Source: Natronobacterium haloterrestre (GTDB lineage Archaea; Halobacteriota; Halobacteria; Halobacteriales; Natrialbaceae). Taken from it: a stretch of 64,000 nt of DNA. Below the pieces are notes generated by a model. The model saw only the letters and a program-made list of their open reading frames with translations, searched no databases and was not told where the DNA came from. The stretch covers positions 186,001 through 250,000 of the forward strand of contig NZ_FOKW01000006.1 in NCBI RefSeq assembly GCF_900112205.1, read 5' to 3'. The position numbers and the translations under genes are program-made. Shown piece after piece: positions 24,585-32,535 of the stretch; positions within the stretch are counted from its first letter, which is position 1, and the number at the start of each line of letters is the position of its first letter.

Positions 24585-26930
24585 TTACCGGCCGAGAAGC
24601 CCCGTCTCGAGGTCTGGACCGCCGCCTTCGCCGCCGAACAGCCGTCCGCCGCCGGTCAGGAGATAGAGGACGGCGAGTCCGAGCATGTACGTGAGCGCGA
24701 TCGGGATCGCGACCATCAACATGGTGAGGATCCCCTTCGGGCTCGCGATGGCGGCGACGGCGAAGATGCCGACGACGACCGGCCGCCAGCCCCGCAGCAT
24801 CGTCCGGTAGCTGACGATCCCGCCGACGTGGAACAGCGCCATCGTGACGACGATGTTGAACAGGAAGCCGATGCCGAGGGTCGTGAAGATCACCAGCCAG
24901 AAGAAGCTGCTGATCCGGTAGGAGACGACCATCCCGTTGGTGATGGCGTCCGAGACCAGGTACGAGATGACAGCCGGCGCGACCCAGAAGAACCCGAGGT
25001 AGGTACCGAGGGCGAACCCGCCGGCCAGGCCGCCACCCCAAAGGATGAACACGCGCCGGTCGCCGTAGACCAGACCGCGCTCTTTCAGGGCGGGCCAGGC
25101 GTAGTACAGCACCATCGGGAGCACGGCGACGGCCGCCGCCAGCACGCTCACTTTCACTTCGAAGATCAGCACTTCGACGGGGTGAAGCGCGATGACGATG
25201 TCCATCTGGGTGATGAGTTGCTCGAGGGGCATCCCGCTCGGATCGACGTCGTTGCGGACGGCCACCTCCTGGAGGACTTCTTCGGGCACGCGGTCGAGGA
25301 ACGTCGCGAGCACCCCGCCGAGGCCGCCCTGGTAGAGCCAGAAGAAGGTCCCGCCCATGACGAGCATGAACACGGCCACGATACGGAACATCTTCGAGGT
25401 GAGGCTGTTCAGGACGAAGGCGATGTCGTAGGCGTAGCCGCCGATGTCGTCCTCGGTCGTCTCGTCTTCCGTGAACGGGTCGAGCATGCCGGCGGCGGTG
25501 CTTGCGACGACGCTTTCCTCCTGTCCGTCGCCCGCGCCGGCGTCCGCACCGCCGGCCGCCCCGGACGAACCGCTCTCGGCGGCGTCACCGTCGGCCGTTC
25601 CGTCGCTTGCCCCCTCGAGGTTGTCGAACCGGTTCAGGATCGCCTCGGCCTTCTCCCGGTCGTCGTCGTACATCGCCTGTCGGGAGTACTCCAGGGCGTC
25701 GTCTTCGGACATCGCGAGGAACACCTGCGGGGGGACGTCCTCGATGTCCGCCGCCTCGAGCGTCTCGAAGTCGACGTCGTCGGGATCGTCTGCGTTCCGG
25801 AGGTCGTCCTCGCGGGGATAGACCGGGCCCTGCAGCACTTTCAGCGTGTAGCCGAAGAGGAGGAGGAAGCCGACGACGAGCGCGACGATCAGTCCGACCG
25901 CGACGTCGCCCAGAAGTCCGTACTCGACGGCGATCGACTCGAGGGCGCCGACCTGGCCGTTCTCGGGCCGGAGGTACTCCGGCAGGGTCGGGTAGACGTT
26001 CGTCCGAAGGAGGTCGAAGCCGCCCTGGTTCACTGCGGCGGCCGTCGCGATCGCAAGGGCGACCAGCATGCCGACGAACCGGAGGACGACTCGCTTGATG
26101 TGGTCGGTGCCACGACCGGATCCGGGCGCTTCGGCGGCCCCGCGCCGCCGGACGTTCGAGACGACCTTCGCGAGCCCGAGACTGAAGACGTAGAGGCCGA
26201 CCATCGGCATCGCCCACATGATCAGCGTGAACGGGTCCGGCGGGGAGAACAGGGCCCCGAAGACGGTGACACCGACGATAGCGTGGCGCCACTTGTCGCG
26301 GAACGTCTCGTAGGGAACGATCTCGGTGTAGGAGAGCACTCCCATAAAGAGCGGGAGCTGGGCCGCGAGGCCGAAGGAAAGCGTCAGCAGCGCCATGAAC
26401 TGCGTGAACTCGGTGATCCCGAAGCTCGGTTTGACGCCGGCGCTGACGGCGTTGCTCGCGAGGAAGTCGAACGCGTACGGGAAGAAGATGCCGTAGGCGT
26501 AGAAGATGCCGCCCCAGAACAGGACGAAGGCGGTGAGACCGAAGCCGGCCAGGTACCCCTTCGAGATCGGGACGACGCTGTCGTACCCCCGCTCCCGAAG
26601 CGGTTCGCGCGCGAAGTACAGGAGCGCGGGAAGGGCGACGATGGCCCCCACGAACATGCCGATCTTCGCCTGTAACAGTATCACCTCGAACGGCGTCCGC
26701 GTAATGACGTCGGTCGACTGGGCGACGTACGGGCTCATCTCGGCCTGGGCCGTTTCCTCGAGGAAGTCCCAGATGTAGACCCGGAGGGCGTAGAACGCGC
26801 CCATGAAGCCGACGACGAAGACGATGAACACCTTCTGGAGGTGCGTCTGAGCGGTCGAGAGCATCGCGCCGAGGGTCTCGCGCCCGGAGTTGATCGCCCG
26901 GGCGGTGTCCTCGTCGACGGCAGAACTCAT
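24585..26930 (-). CDS. tatC2: fused double TatC twin-arginine translocase subunit
   Basis: 781 residues with two full TatC domains in tandem, roughly 20-330 and 470-770. Each has about six to seven membrane helices, and a charged cytosolic linker (Asp/Ser/Gly-rich, about 385-470) joins them. TatC binds the twin-arginine signal peptide, and the fused form is the haloarchaeal TatCt. The FYALRVYIWDFLEE and FWLYQGGLGG segments start the two halves. Haloarchaea rely heavily on Tat for export. Its start is divergent from tatC1, with 142 bases between, so the two share a promoter region. Confidence 0.95.
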   Translation of the reverse strand: MSSAVDEDTARAINSGRETLGAMLSTAQTHLQKVFIVFVVGFMGAFYALRVYIWDFLEETAQAEMSPYVAQSTDVITRTPFEVILLQAKIGMFVGAIVALPALLYFAREPLRERGYDSVVPISKGYLAGFGLTAFVLFWGGIFYAYGIFFPYAFDFLASNAVSAGVKPSFGITEFTQFMALLTLSFGLAAQLPLFMGVLSYTEIVPYETFRDKWRHAIVGVTVFGALFSPPDPFTLIMWAMPMVGLYVFSLGLAKVVSNVRRRGAAEAPGSGRGTDHIKRVVLRFVGMLVALAIATAAAVNQGGFDLLRTNVYPTLPEYLRPENGQVGALESIAVEYGLLGDVAVGLIVALVVGFLLLFGYTLKVLQGPVYPREDDLRNADDPDDVDFETLEAADIEDVPPQVFLAMSEDDALEYSRQAMYDDDREKAEAILNRFDNLEGASDGTADGDAAESGSSGAAGGADAGAGDGQEESVVASTAAGMLDPFTEDETTEDDIGGYAYDIAFVLNSLTSKMFRIVAVFMLVMGGTFFWLYQGGLGGVLATFLDRVPEEVLQEVAVRNDVDPSGMPLEQLITQMDIVIALHPVEVLIFEVKVSVLAAAVAVLPMVLYYAWPALKERGLVYGDRRVFILWGGGLAGGFALGTYLGFFWVAPAVISYLVSDAITNGMVVSYRISSFFWLVIFTTLGIGFLFNIVVTMALFHVGGIVSYRTMLRGWRPVVVGIFAVAAIASPKGILTMLMVAIPIALTYMLGLAVLYLLTGGGRLFGGEGGGPDLETGLLGR

Positions 26931-27039
26931 TTGCTGGCTGTGGGTAACTTACATCCAGTTATCAACCTTTCGAGTGGGCTATCGGTTCGGGCCCGCGTTC
27001 GGCCTCGATCGCTTTCGTTCGATGGACGTAAGAAAAAGG

Positions 27040-27047
27040 CCTATAAC
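27040..27047 (+). promoter_or_regulatory. TATA-like box of tatC1
   Basis: CCTATAAC lies about 30 bases ahead of the tatC1 start codon at 27073, which predicts a leaderless or near-leaderless transcript. A second TATA-like word (CTATCTATATC) is nearer the start. The 142-base intergenic region must also serve the divergent tatC2 gene. Confidence 0.5.
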
Positions 27048-27072
27048 TGGCGGCCTATCTATATCTCCCTAG

Positions 27073-28026
27073 ATGTCGGAGGAGCCGGCGGACGACGACG
27101 CTCACCGGTCCGAGGGTCCGGAGCCAGAGGCTCGTTCCGAAACCGATCCCGACTCGGATGCCGAGTTCGATCCGATCGTCGACCGGGACGACGACGAGCA
27201 GCCGGTCGAAACCGACGGCGAGGGCGTCGTCGGGGATCGCCACGAACCGTCCTATCCCGACCCGGACTACCCGGACGACGACGTCGGCGGTATCTCGACC
27301 CCGCCGGACGACGAGGAGATGCCGCTGGCCGATCACATCGAGGAGATGATCCTGCGGCTGGCGATCGTTCTCCTGTTCGGCGCGGCCGGGACCGCCGTCG
27401 GGCTCCTGTGGGCCTCCCAGGCCATCGAACACATCTGGTTCAATATCTTCCCCTACGAGATCGAGCAGGTGCCGCCGCCGCACGTCTACCACCCGCTCGA
27501 GCTGTGGCTGACCCGGATCAAGGTGTCGGCGCTGCTCGGGATCATGGTCGCGCTCCCGGCCTTCGTCTACGAGTGCTACAAGTTCATGAAGCCGGGGCTG
27601 TACCCCCACGAGCGCAAGTACTACCTGGCGGCGGTGCCGACGAGCGTCATCCTCGCGGCCGTCGGGATGTTGTTCTCGTACGTGCTGGTCCTCCCGGTCC
27701 TGTTCGAGTACTTCACGTTCTACGCCGAGGGGAGCGCGGACATCGCGTACGCCCTCGGCGACACGTTCAACCTGATCATCACGCTGACCGGGTTCCTCGC
27801 GATCGTCTTCCAGATCCCCCTGTTCATTATGCTCGGGATCATGATGGGCGTGACGACACGCCGATGGCTGGCCCAGAAACGTCTCTACTTCTGGGCGGCG
27901 TTCGCGGGGCTCTCGTTCATGTTCACCGTGGACCCGACGATGATGGCTCCGGTGCTCGTGGCCGTCACGATGATCCTGCTGTTCGAGGGGACGCTCGCGA
28001 TCCTGAAGTGGGTCGGCCGGGAGTGA
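27073..28026 (+). CDS. tatC1: single-domain TatC twin-arginine translocase subunit
   Basis: 317 residues. An acidic N-terminal region of about 80 residues (Asp/Glu/Pro) is followed by MPLADHIEEMILRLAIVLLF, then about six membrane helices. The sequence HERKYYLAAVPTSVILA and DTFNLIITLTGFLAIVFQIPLF are conserved TatC positions. Haloarchaea encode this single TatC (TatCo) beside the fused TatCt. Both are needed for Tat export. The acidic N-terminus is unlike most bacterial TatC and is probably a salt adaptation. Confidence 0.95.
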   Translation: MSEEPADDDAHRSEGPEPEARSETDPDSDAEFDPIVDRDDDEQPVETDGEGVVGDRHEPSYPDPDYPDDDVGGISTPPDDEEMPLADHIEEMILRLAIVLLFGAAGTAVGLLWASQAIEHIWFNIFPYEIEQVPPPHVYHPLELWLTRIKVSALLGIMVALPAFVYECYKFMKPGLYPHERKYYLAAVPTSVILAAVGMLFSYVLVLPVLFEYFTFYAEGSADIAYALGDTFNLIITLTGFLAIVFQIPLFIMLGIMMGVTTRRWLAQKRLYFWAAFAGLSFMFTVDPTMMAPVLVAVTMILLFEGTLAILKWVGRE

Positions 28027-28165
28027 ACGGTCCTCGATTCGCCCGGATCGTGTCCGTCCCGAGTGCCGTTGGGTACGACTGACCCCATCGTAGCCAGTAT
28101 TTGTCTGAATTCGCGCAGTCCTCTACGACGGTCGTCGTCGGCGACACCGCGACGGGTTCGAACGC

Positions 28166-28210
28166 GGAACGGAACGGAACGGAACGGAACGGAACGGAAC
28201 GGAGCGGAGT
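28166..28210. repeat. nine pentamers (GGAAC)n
   Basis: Seven perfect GGAAC units (28166-28200) are followed by two variants (GGAGC, GGAGT). The array is in the gap between tatC1 and the SRPBCC gene, outside any coding region. The rest of the 263-base gap has no clear feature. Confidence 0.85.
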
Positions 28211-28289
28211 GGGCCAACGTCGGTCGACGAGTCGGATGGCTAACTAGGTAGGACTCGTTCTTTACTATCCGGCTCTCGAGCGGACGCAT

Positions 28290-28727
28290 ATGACCACGGC
28301 GAGTGACTCGATCGAGATCGAAGTCGACGTCGAACGCGTGTACGACTACCTCGACGACCCGTACAACCACGCCGAGGTAACGCCGAGCCTCTCGGACGTT
28401 CGGGAGGTCGAACCGCTCGAGAACGGCGGCAAGCGGCTCGCGTTCACCTACGAGATGGCGGGGGTCGGCGTCGACGGCGAACTGGTCCAGACCGTCGCGG
28501 AGCGGAACGAACGCATGACCTTCGACATGCACGGTCCCCTCGACGGCGAGATCGATCTCGAGTTCGAATCGACGGAGGACGGGACGCGGTTGACCTACAC
28601 CGGTCGCTACGACGTTCCGGGTGCCGTCCTCTCGAAGGTCGCCGAACCGTTCGTTCGACGGTACAACGAACGCGAACTGCGAACGATGCTCGAGAACGTA
28701 AAGGCGCGGCTCGAACTCGAGGGGTGA
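28290..28727 (+). CDS. SRPBCC-family (START/Bet v1-like) ligand-binding protein
   Basis: 145 residues. The start SIEIEVDVERVYDYLDDPYNHAEVTPSLSDVREVEPLENGGKRL follows the first beta-strand and two helices of the fold. The end (SKVAEPFVRRYNERELRTMLENVKARLE) matches its long C-terminal helix. The length is typical. These proteins bind hydrophobic molecules or act as cyclase/dehydratases and chaperones; the ligand here is unknown. It is in its own unit, flanked by simple repeats on both sides. Confidence 0.82.
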   Translation: MTTASDSIEIEVDVERVYDYLDDPYNHAEVTPSLSDVREVEPLENGGKRLAFTYEMAGVGVDGELVQTVAERNERMTFDMHGPLDGEIDLEFESTEDGTRLTYTGRYDVPGAVLSKVAEPFVRRYNERELRTMLENVKARLELEG

Positions 28728-28829
28728 TCCGGTCTGCCGTACCGACCGACGGGTGTCACGGTCTGTCCTGCGGGTGAACCGGTGGCGATTTCGACTGGTC
28801 CGTACTGTCGGAGAACCGACATCGGGGAT

Positions 28830-28871
28830 GGAACGGGGAACGGGGAACGGGGAACGAGAAACGAGAAACGA
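28830..28871. repeat. six 7-mers (GGAACGG/GAAACGA)
   Basis: Units run GGAACGG three times, GGAACGA once and GAAACGA twice, from 28830 to 28871. The array lies in the 211-base gap between the SRPBCC gene and the convergent membrane-protein gene. No other feature is evident in this gap. Confidence 0.8.
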
Positions 28872-28938
28872 ATTGTTACCCGGACTAACGGCAACCGTCC
28901 TGCCGCTCGAGGGATACCGTGTCGCCTCTCGAGGAAAA

Positions 28939-29298
28939 TCAGTCGGCCGACTGTTCGTAGTCGATGCGAGCGTCGTTCGAATCGACCGCGTCGCTCGCGA
29001 GTCGCTTCCCTCGCCGGAGCTGTCCGGCGTAAAAGTACGCGATGTTCCGAAGGCCGGTCTCCTCGCCGGGGGCGCGGTAACTGGCGATTAGTGACCACAT
29101 GACCGCGACGCCGATCGACCCGGCCGCCGAGAAGGTCATTCCCATGGTCGCGTAGGTAACCGCGTAGATCGCCCCGATCGTCATCGAGGGAACGCTCGAG
29201 CCCAGCGGGACCCGAGCGGTCGCGTTGCGGATCGTCGGCGCGAGAAAGACGATCGAGAGCGTGCTGCCTGCCAGAAAGACGAGGTCTTGCCACATCAT
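28939..29298 (-). CDS. small membrane protein of unknown function
   Basis: 119 residues. Three to four hydrophobic segments (about 4-22, 38-56, 60-78) are followed by a charged end with an RNIAYFYAGQLRRGKRLASDAV stretch that is probably cytosolic. There is an ATG pair at the start, and I use the first. I do not recognise a family. Composition and length suggest a real haloarchaeal membrane protein. Confidence 0.68.
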   Translation of the reverse strand: MMWQDLVFLAGSTLSIVFLAPTIRNATARVPLGSSVPSMTIGAIYAVTYATMGMTFSAAGSIGVAVMWSLIASYRAPGEETGLRNIAYFYAGQLRRGKRLASDAVDSNDARIDYEQSAD

Positions 29299-29408
29299 CG
29301 AATAATCTTAACTCAGCCCCGAGTAAAAACCTCTTGGTATTGGAAACCGACGGTTATCCGGACTCTCAGTGTTCGACGACTGTCTCGACTGTGGCGACTG
29401 CCGGGCGA

Positions 29409-29771
29409 TCAGCGGTGGGGTCGCGTCCGTTCGCTCGCGTACTCGAGCGCGTCTTCGAGCGTTCCCGGGCCGTCGTACCGCGCGGAGAACAGTTGCATGA
29501 ACTGGCTGGCGATCCGGTCACAGCGGTCGAACGTGAGGACGGTCCGGACGCGCATCGTCTCGGCGAACTCGAGGCCGGGGTACTGCGTCGCGCGGAGTGC
29601 GTAGCCGGGGTGGTCGTCGCCGTCGAGCGCGGCGGGCGCGACCTTCACCCGGAGGTCGCCGGAGTCGTGGCGATAGGTCAGGTAGGTGAGTTCGCGGTCG
29701 GTTTCGGCCGGCGTGTAGGTTCGTCGGGTTTCCACCGTCCAGCCGTCCGGTGCATCGCCGGTGGCGTCCAT
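29409..29771 (-). CDS. haloarchaeal hypothetical protein (about 120 residues)
   Basis: 120 residues from the ATG at 29769-29771. A purine-rich AGGAG (29778-29782 on the minus strand) sits six bases ahead of that ATG, which decides against an ATG six bases upstream that directly abuts the AGGAG. The protein contains GWTVETRRTYTPAETDRELTYLTYRHDSGD and DRCDRIASQFMQLFSARY, which do not fit any family I know. A palindrome lies just upstream and could bind a regulator. Confidence 0.65.
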   Translation of the reverse strand: MDATGDAPDGWTVETRRTYTPAETDRELTYLTYRHDSGDLRVKVAPAALDGDDHPGYALRATQYPGLEFAETMRVRTVLTFDRCDRIASQFMQLFSARYDGPGTLEDALEYASERTRPHR

Positions 29772-29794
29772 CGACATCTCCTACCAGCGATAGT

Positions 29795-29808
29795 GATACG
29801 TTCGTATC
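29795..29808. promoter_or_regulatory. 14-base palindrome GATACGTTCGTATC
   Basis: The arms GATACG and CGTATC are perfect, with a TT centre. It lies 24-37 bases upstream of the start codon at 29771 and downstream of an AT-rich word (29816-29826) that may be the TATA box. It therefore overlaps the likely transcription start. An operator is the simplest reading. The core resembles the CTGATACGG end of the palindromic repeats, but the rest does not match. Confidence 0.5.
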
Positions 29809-29960
29809 GGATTGCGCAATATTACCCGACAGGAATCGTAAAACACTCGTTATTACGTTCTTCTCGGCCCAATCTTCCGGAGTTAGTAGACGTTCGTTCG
29901 ATTATTCTGCGCGTTCCCTCCGATTCGACGCGAGCACCCTCGGATCGTCCCGCCCGCAGG

Positions 29961-30830
29961 TCAGTCGTCCCCTTCGGACTCCGCCGCGAAGACGTCCTCG
30001 ACGACCGGGTCGTCACCGTCCGGGCTGACGCTGCCGGTCCGGTAGCCGTGGAGGTCGAGCGTGACGTGGTCGAATCCGATCTCGGACAGTTCCTCGCGGA
30101 CGGTCTCGGCGAACTCCACGGTGAGCGCGCGCTCGAGTTCGTCCGGTGAGACCTCGATCCGGGCGAGGCCGTCGTGGTCGCGCACGCGGAACTGTTCGAA
30201 TCCCCACTGTCGCAGCAGGGCCTCGGCCCGCTCGACCCGGGTGAGCCGTTCCTCGGTGACCTCGAGGCCGGTCGGGATCCGGGAGGAGAGACAGGCCATC
30301 GAGGGCTTGTCGGCGACCGACAGACCGTAGTGGTCGGCGATCGCCCGCACCTCCGCTTTCCCGATGTCGTGTGCCAGCAGGGGGGAGTGGACGTCGAGTT
30401 CTTCCACGGCCTGCAGTCCCGGCCGGTGGCCGGCACCGGGATCGTCGGCGTTGGTGCCGTCACAGACCGTGCCCAGCCCCAGTTTCCGGGCCGTCGCCTC
30501 CATCTCGCCCAGCCGCATCGTCCGGCAGTGGTAGCACCGGTCGTCGTCGTTCTCGACGAAGTCCTCGCTCTCGAGTTCCGAGAAGGAGACGACCTCGTGG
30601 CGGATCCCGATCTCGTCGGCGACTCGCCGGGCCTCCTCGAGTTCGGCCTCGGGAAGCGTTTCGCTGCGGGCGGTGCAGGCGACGGCGTCCTCGCCTACGG
30701 CGTCGTTGGCGATCGCGGCCACCACGCTCGAGTCGACGCCGCCCGAGAAGGCGATCAGGACCCCGTCGCGGCTCGCGAGGTCGTCCCGCGCGGCCTCGAG
30801 TTTCGCTTCGACCGCGGCCTCGAGTGTCAT
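29961..30830 (-). CDS. larE: ATP-dependent sacrificial sulfur transferase LarE
   Basis: 289 residues from an ATG at 30828-30830. The PP-loop SGGVDS (29-34) starts the N-type ATPase. CYHC (99-102) and ACLSSRIPTG (Cys180) are the conserved family cysteines; Cys180 is at the position of the sulfur donor in the lactobacillus enzyme. LarE makes the thiolated intermediate of the nickel-pincer nucleotide cofactor of lactate racemase. The other lar genes are not in the window, but a His-rich Ni/Co-type transporter lies about 0.9 kb downstream on the other strand. A longer start is possible (another 32 residues) but would add a non-conserved extension. Confidence 0.88.
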   Translation of the reverse strand: MTLEAAVEAKLEAARDDLASRDGVLIAFSGGVDSSVVAAIANDAVGEDAVACTARSETLPEAELEEARRVADEIGIRHEVVSFSELESEDFVENDDDRCYHCRTMRLGEMEATARKLGLGTVCDGTNADDPGAGHRPGLQAVEELDVHSPLLAHDIGKAEVRAIADHYGLSVADKPSMACLSSRIPTGLEVTEERLTRVERAEALLRQWGFEQFRVRDHDGLARIEVSPDELERALTVEFAETVREELSEIGFDHVTLDLHGYRTGSVSPDGDDPVVEDVFAAESEGDD

Positions 30831-30979
30831 GGCCCCGCGTTCGCACCGGACGGGCAAAAACGCGTTGTCGTCGAGGTGGCCGACGTCGGTGCCCCGCTCG
30901 AGGCGCCGGTCACGAACTGCAGTCACCCTCCTGCCAGTCCGTTAAGTCGCCGCCGATAGTAGCCCGCCTCGAGACCACT

Positions 30980-31567
30980 ATGTCGAGTTCCCTTTCGTCG
31001 TCCGTCTCCGATCGAATACGCCAGTTCCGTCCGGCCGAAGAGACGAGCGGCCGGACCGAGGAAACCGACGACCGATCGCGACTCGAGCACGCCGTCTACG
31101 CTGCCGGGCGCGGCCTCCAGGCGGGGTTCGTCGCGACGCTGATCATGACCGCGTTTCGACTCCCAATCCTGCGGTCGCTGCCGCCGTCGGCGAACTTCTG
31201 GTCACAGTACGTCTCCGGCGAGGATCCCGACGATCACCCGGTTATCGGGCTCGTCCTCCACTTCGCCTACGGGATGCAGGCCGGCGCACTCTTCGGCGGA
31301 CTCTTCGCCCTGCAGGACGCCGAACGATCGATCGAACCCGAGCAGCGGGGGATCGTCTGGGGGTCGGTCTACGGGATGGCCCTGTCGGCGTTCGGATCGC
31401 AGGTCATGCTGCGGGAACTGCTCGAGATCCGTCTCGAGAACGACGAACTCGCGCTGTTTCACGCGGGGCATCTCGTCTACGGCCTCGCGCTCGGGGCCTG
31501 GGTCGGCTCGCGAACCGAGGGCGTCGACGATCCCGAGGCGGAATACGAGTACGGTGACGGGAACTGA
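30980..31567 (+). CDS. membrane protein of the YagU/DUF6789 type
   Basis: 195 residues. A hydrophilic N-terminus of about 45 residues is followed by GRGLQAGFVATLIMTAFRLP, then two or three more hydrophobic segments (LVLHFAYGMQAGALFGGLFAL, LFHAGHLVYGLALGAWVG). The pattern resembles the YagU-like and DUF6789 family of unknown function. The gene is divergent from larE, with 149 bases between, and the Ni/Co-type transporter gene follows it. Confidence 0.7.
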   Translation: MSSSLSSSVSDRIRQFRPAEETSGRTEETDDRSRLEHAVYAAGRGLQAGFVATLIMTAFRLPILRSLPPSANFWSQYVSGEDPDDHPVIGLVLHFAYGMQAGALFGGLFALQDAERSIEPEQRGIVWGSVYGMALSAFGSQVMLRELLEIRLENDELALFHAGHLVYGLALGAWVGSRTEGVDDPEAEYEYGDGN

Positions 31568-31682
31568 TCGGTGCGGGAGCTAGGAATTCACACCCCGGAG
31601 CTAGTAAGGACTATACCAGTAATACGGTGGCTCGAGTGCGTTCATAACAACCTGTTTACCGCGGGCGTCCTCCCGAACGAAC

Positions 31683-32525
31683 ATGGAGATCGGCGTCGTC
31701 ATCGGCGTGATCGCTATCGGTTTCGTCCACGGCGTGTTGCCCGACCACGGGTGGCCGATCGCGGCGATGTACGCGCTGAACCGGAACCGGCGGCTGCTGT
31801 ATGGCCTCCTCGCGGCACTGGTCCTCGGCGTCGGCCACCTGATCAGCAGCGTCGTCCTCGTGGCGGCGTACTACGGGTTCAGTTCGTTCGCCGCGTTTGC
31901 CGAGGGGCCGTGGCTCGAACACGTCGCCGGCGTGTTGCTGATCCTGCTGGGGATTCACGAGTACCGCCACGGTGGGCACGGTGGGCACGGCCACGACCAC
32001 GAGGACTATGGGCACGAGGACCACGACCACGGCGATCACGACGGAGAGCACTCGCACGGCGACGATCACACGCACTACCACCGTCACACTCACGACCACG
32101 AGACCGATCACCACACCGACGGCGGAAGCGACGCGCCAACCATGGACACAGCCGACTCCACTTCCCGCTCCGGCGTCCTCGAGCGCCTCCGCGCTCCCTT
32201 CCCAGGCGGCGGCCACCAGCACCTGAGCGAGGAACACGCCGAACGCGGCCTCGCGGCACTTGGCACCACCGCACTCTTGCTCGGGTTCGCTCACGAGGAG
32301 CCGATCCAGATCCTGGCGATCTGTGTCGGCACCCCGTTTTGCCTCGAGTTGATGCTACTCTACTCGCTCGCGGTCATCGTCGCGATCGTCGTTCCCACCC
32401 TGCTGTTGATCGCCGGCTACGAACGCCACCGCGAGCGTGTCGAGCGGATCACGCCGCACCTGCCGGCGATCACGGCCGTCGCGCTCGTCGGGATGGGCCT
32501 GGCCTTCCTCACCGGCCTCGTCTGA
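31683..32525 (+). CDS. His-rich nickel/cobalt (NicO/UreH-type) transporter
   Basis: 280 residues. The first helix has GFVHGVLPDHGWPIAAMY, matching the H-x4-DH signature of NicO/UreH transporters. A second membrane segment and GFAHEEPIQILAICVGTP are conserved. Between the membrane halves, residues about 98-150 form a loop with many histidines, aspartates and glutamates (HGHDHEDYGHEDHDHGDHDG and related), a metal buffer. Function: uptake or export of nickel or cobalt across the membrane. UreH-type and sulfite-exporter-type proteins are related, but the histidines favour a metal. It may supply nickel for the LarE-made cofactor. Confidence 0.83.
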   Translation: MEIGVVIGVIAIGFVHGVLPDHGWPIAAMYALNRNRRLLYGLLAALVLGVGHLISSVVLVAAYYGFSSFAAFAEGPWLEHVAGVLLILLGIHEYRHGGHGGHGHDHEDYGHEDHDHGDHDGEHSHGDDHTHYHRHTHDHETDHHTDGGSDAPTMDTADSTSRSGVLERLRAPFPGGGHQHLSEEHAERGLAALGTTALLLGFAHEEPIQILAICVGTPFCLELMLLYSLAVIVAIVVPTLLLIAGYERHRERVERITPHLPAITAVALVGMGLAFLTGLV

Positions 32526-32535
32526 GCGACTCGAG

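Noticed and set aside
24826-26675. Plus-strand 600-codon frame opposite tatC2
   Set aside because: The TatC membrane helices on the minus strand are clear; the plus frame has charged, His/Asp-rich composition with no known fold.
28166-28210. (GGAAC)n as a CRISPR-like array
   Set aside because: The units are contiguous with no spacers and no cas genes are in the window.
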